A DNA stretch of 64,000 nt from G963678255 sp963678255 (GTDB taxonomy: Bacteria > Cloacimonadota > Cloacimonadia > Cloacimonadales > WRIO01), in assembly GCA_963678255.2 (NCBI GenBank), contig CAXXTW010000002.1, positions 1 through 64,000 on the forward strand. The letters run 5' to 3'. Made by a program: the position numbers and the translations under genes. Positions within the stretch are counted from its first letter, which is position 1, and each line of letters opens with the position of its first letter. Below the pieces are notes generated by a model. It did no database searches, had not been told where the DNA came from, and saw only the letters and a list, made by a program, of their open reading frames with translations. Of this stretch, positions 62,849 to 64,000 are shown piece by piece.

Positions 62849-63622
62849 TTATTTTTCTTTTTGGACAAATGCATAAGCGTTGTGGTTATGTATAGATTCA
62901 AAGTTCTCAGATTCTACTGAAAACCAGGTTATTCGAGTATCGTTTATTAGCTTTGTTGTTATATCTCGAACCATATCTTCAACAAACATAGGCTTTTCGT
63001 ATGCTTTTTCTGTTACATGCTTCTCATCTACTCTCTTTAATAATGGATAGATTTCGCAACTTGCTGAACTCTCGACATAAGAGATGATTTCTTCTAACCA
63101 GATAAATTCCTTATAACGACATTTTACGGTTACATGCGAGCGTTGATTATGAGCTCCGTATTGGCTGATTTCTTTAGAACATGGGCATAGGGTTGTGATT
63201 GGTATGGTTACCCCTATTATAAAATCAAATTTGTCTTGTAATGAGGCTTCAAATTCACAATTATAATCCAAAAATGATGTCAATTTTGATATAGGGGCTG
63301 TCTTTAATATAAAATATGGAAATTTTATCTTAACATAGGCTCGATCTGCCTGAAGTGATCTTTGGATATCTTTTAAAAATGGCTCAAGGTTATCTATTAG
63401 TGTTTCTTGATGATAACTATTAAGAATCTCTAAAAACCGGCTCATATGAGTCCCGCGATGATGATGGGGTAATTCAACAAAAATATCTATTGTCGCTACT
63501 GTATGTTGGATTTTATTCATTCGATCCTCTACAATTATCGGAAATCGAATTTCTTTTACTCCAACTTTATCTATGGTTATTTTTCTCGCATCAAATTCAC
63601 TTTGTATATCTATATTTACCAA
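62849..63622 (-). CDS. folE2: GTP cyclohydrolase FolE2 (type IB)
   Basis: This 257-residue enzyme makes 7,8-dihydroneopterin triphosphate from GTP, the first step to folate. It has the FolE2 pattern: DRMNKIQHTVATIDIFVELP, HHRGTHMSRFLEIL, TTLCPCSKEISQYGAHNQRS with the metal Cys and His, and KPMFVEDMVRD. The start is TTG 63622, immediately after the apbE stop, with GGAG 7 bases upstream; no ATG exists in the right place. FolE2 is often used under zinc limitation. Confidence 0.93.
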   Translation of the reverse strand: MVNIDIQSEFDARKITIDKVGVKEIRFPIIVEDRMNKIQHTVATIDIFVELPHHHRGTHMSRFLEILNSYHQETLIDNLEPFLKDIQRSLQADRAYVKIKFPYFILKTAPISKLTSFLDYNCEFEASLQDKFDFIIGVTIPITTLCPCSKEISQYGAHNQRSHVTVKCRYKEFIWLEEIISYVESSASCEIYPLLKRVDEKHVTEKAYEKPMFVEDMVRDITTKLINDTRITWFSVESENFESIHNHNAYAFVQKEK

Positions 63623-64000
63623 TTATTTCTCCGATACCAGATACTTTTTCATACCCTCTGATTTCAAAGCAATAATTTCATTATTTTCATTAAAATAGTA
63701 AATAATGGCTTCTGAACCAGGATATTTCTTTAAAAGATCAATTCCTTTTTCTGGATTCATCAAAAAGAGAGTTGTTGATAAAACATCTGCTGTAACTGCG
63801 TCTTTTGCAATAACAGTGACTGAAATATTTTTTCTGTCTGGATATCCTGTTTTTGGATTGATGATGTGATGATAACGTATGCCATCTTGTTCAAAATATC
63901 GCTCATAGTCTCCTGAAGTTGCTATTGATTGATTGTTGATCTCTATTGTGGCTATAATGTCTCCTGGAATTCTTGGATGCCTGATCCCTATCCTTACAGG
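63623..64000 (-). CDS. apbE: ApbE-family FAD:protein FMN transferase, 5' end outside window
   Basis: The last 125 residues are visible. IATSGDYERYFEQDGIRYHH followed by IINPKTGYP is the catalytic signature, and VTVIAKDAVTADVLSTTLFL plus NPEKGIDLLKKYPGSEAI complete the C-terminal part. ApbE attaches FMN to threonine of Rnf/Nqr subunits or of flavin-binding reductases. The stop at 63623-63625 abuts the folE2 start. Not in the ORF-length range of a full protein, but the reading frame is clean to the window edge. Confidence 0.92.
   Translation of the reverse strand, partial: PVRIGIRHPRIPGDIIATIEINNQSIATSGDYERYFEQDGIRYHHIINPKTGYPDRKNISVTVIAKDAVTADVLSTTLFLMNPEKGIDLLKKYPGSEAIIYYFNENNEIIALKSEGMKKYLVSEK

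Overview
The window is AT-rich throughout (by eye roughly 30-35% G+C). Three long exported proteins end in the same FlgD-like tail (a YPNPFNP motif, then VxVYNxKGQKVK, then GIYFY...KMxLIK), which is typical of type IX-like sorting domains in the Fibrobacteres-Chlorobi-Bacteroidetes group. Together with a B12-dependent ribonucleotide reductase, an ATP-type but K-containing phosphofructokinase, a 2-hydroxyacyl-CoA dehydratase activase and Kbl, this suggests an anaerobic amino-acid or sugar fermenter of that superphylum. Candidatus Cloacimonadota is the best guess, inferred from these features and not proven.

Layout. 0-1.6 kb: the end of a GHKL ATPase-like gene, a receiver-domain protein and a small membrane protein, all overlapping. 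2-5.6 kb: an AraC/GyrI-like regulator, a DUF3494 ice-binding-type secreted protein and a small membrane protein. 5.7-23.9 kb: an accessory region dominated by insertion sequences. An old IS110-family element was split by an IS1634-like element (2120 bp, 13-bp inverted ends, TTAG duplication) and by an IS66-family element (8-bp duplication). A second IS66 copy broke a predicted outer-membrane protein gene. A third IS66 copy was itself hit by an IS21 element. Between them lie exported lipoproteins and hypothetical envelope proteins. 22-26.7 kb: a metallo-beta-lactamase-fold hydrolase, a methyltransferase/DJ-1 pair and a SEC-C protein. 27-35 kb: two very long secreted proteins, a TPR lipoprotein and phosphofructokinase. 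35-44 kb: housekeeping genes (GcvT-like, DUF3467, mnmG, nrdJ, metF, guaA). 45.4-46.5 kb: a dense array of a structured repeat. 46.8-48.9 kb: a fourth IS66 copy abutting a truncated gene. 49.7-55.2 kb: kbl, rsmI (frameshifted), tRNA-Leu(TAG), tig (frameshifted), clpP and clpX. 55.2-64 kb, minus strand: one tightly packed run of apbE (partial), folE2, an M16 peptidase, a dehydratase activase, a PHP phosphoesterase, an HD-GYP N-terminal-like protein, an HDOD protein, a P-loop-less KaiC-like protein, a membrane protein and a receiver lacking its phospho-acceptor.

How the genes connect. tig-clpP-clpX is the usual folding/proteolysis cluster, but ClpP carries Asn where the catalytic Asp is expected. 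mnmG-nrdJ-metF-guaA are closely spaced and probably co-transcribed. The PHP-HDOD-KaiC-receiver genes overlap or nearly touch and look like one signalling unit built partly from catalytically degenerate domains. This is the best candidate here for an undescribed system.

Other points of interest: a family of about 16 copies of a 46-bp two-hairpin repeat with paired substitutions in one stem; a 26-codon ORF overlapping both neighbours by 4 bp; a reconstructable 442-residue IS110 transposase with a possible guide-RNA tail; and four near-identical IS66 copies whose variant sites are shuffled.
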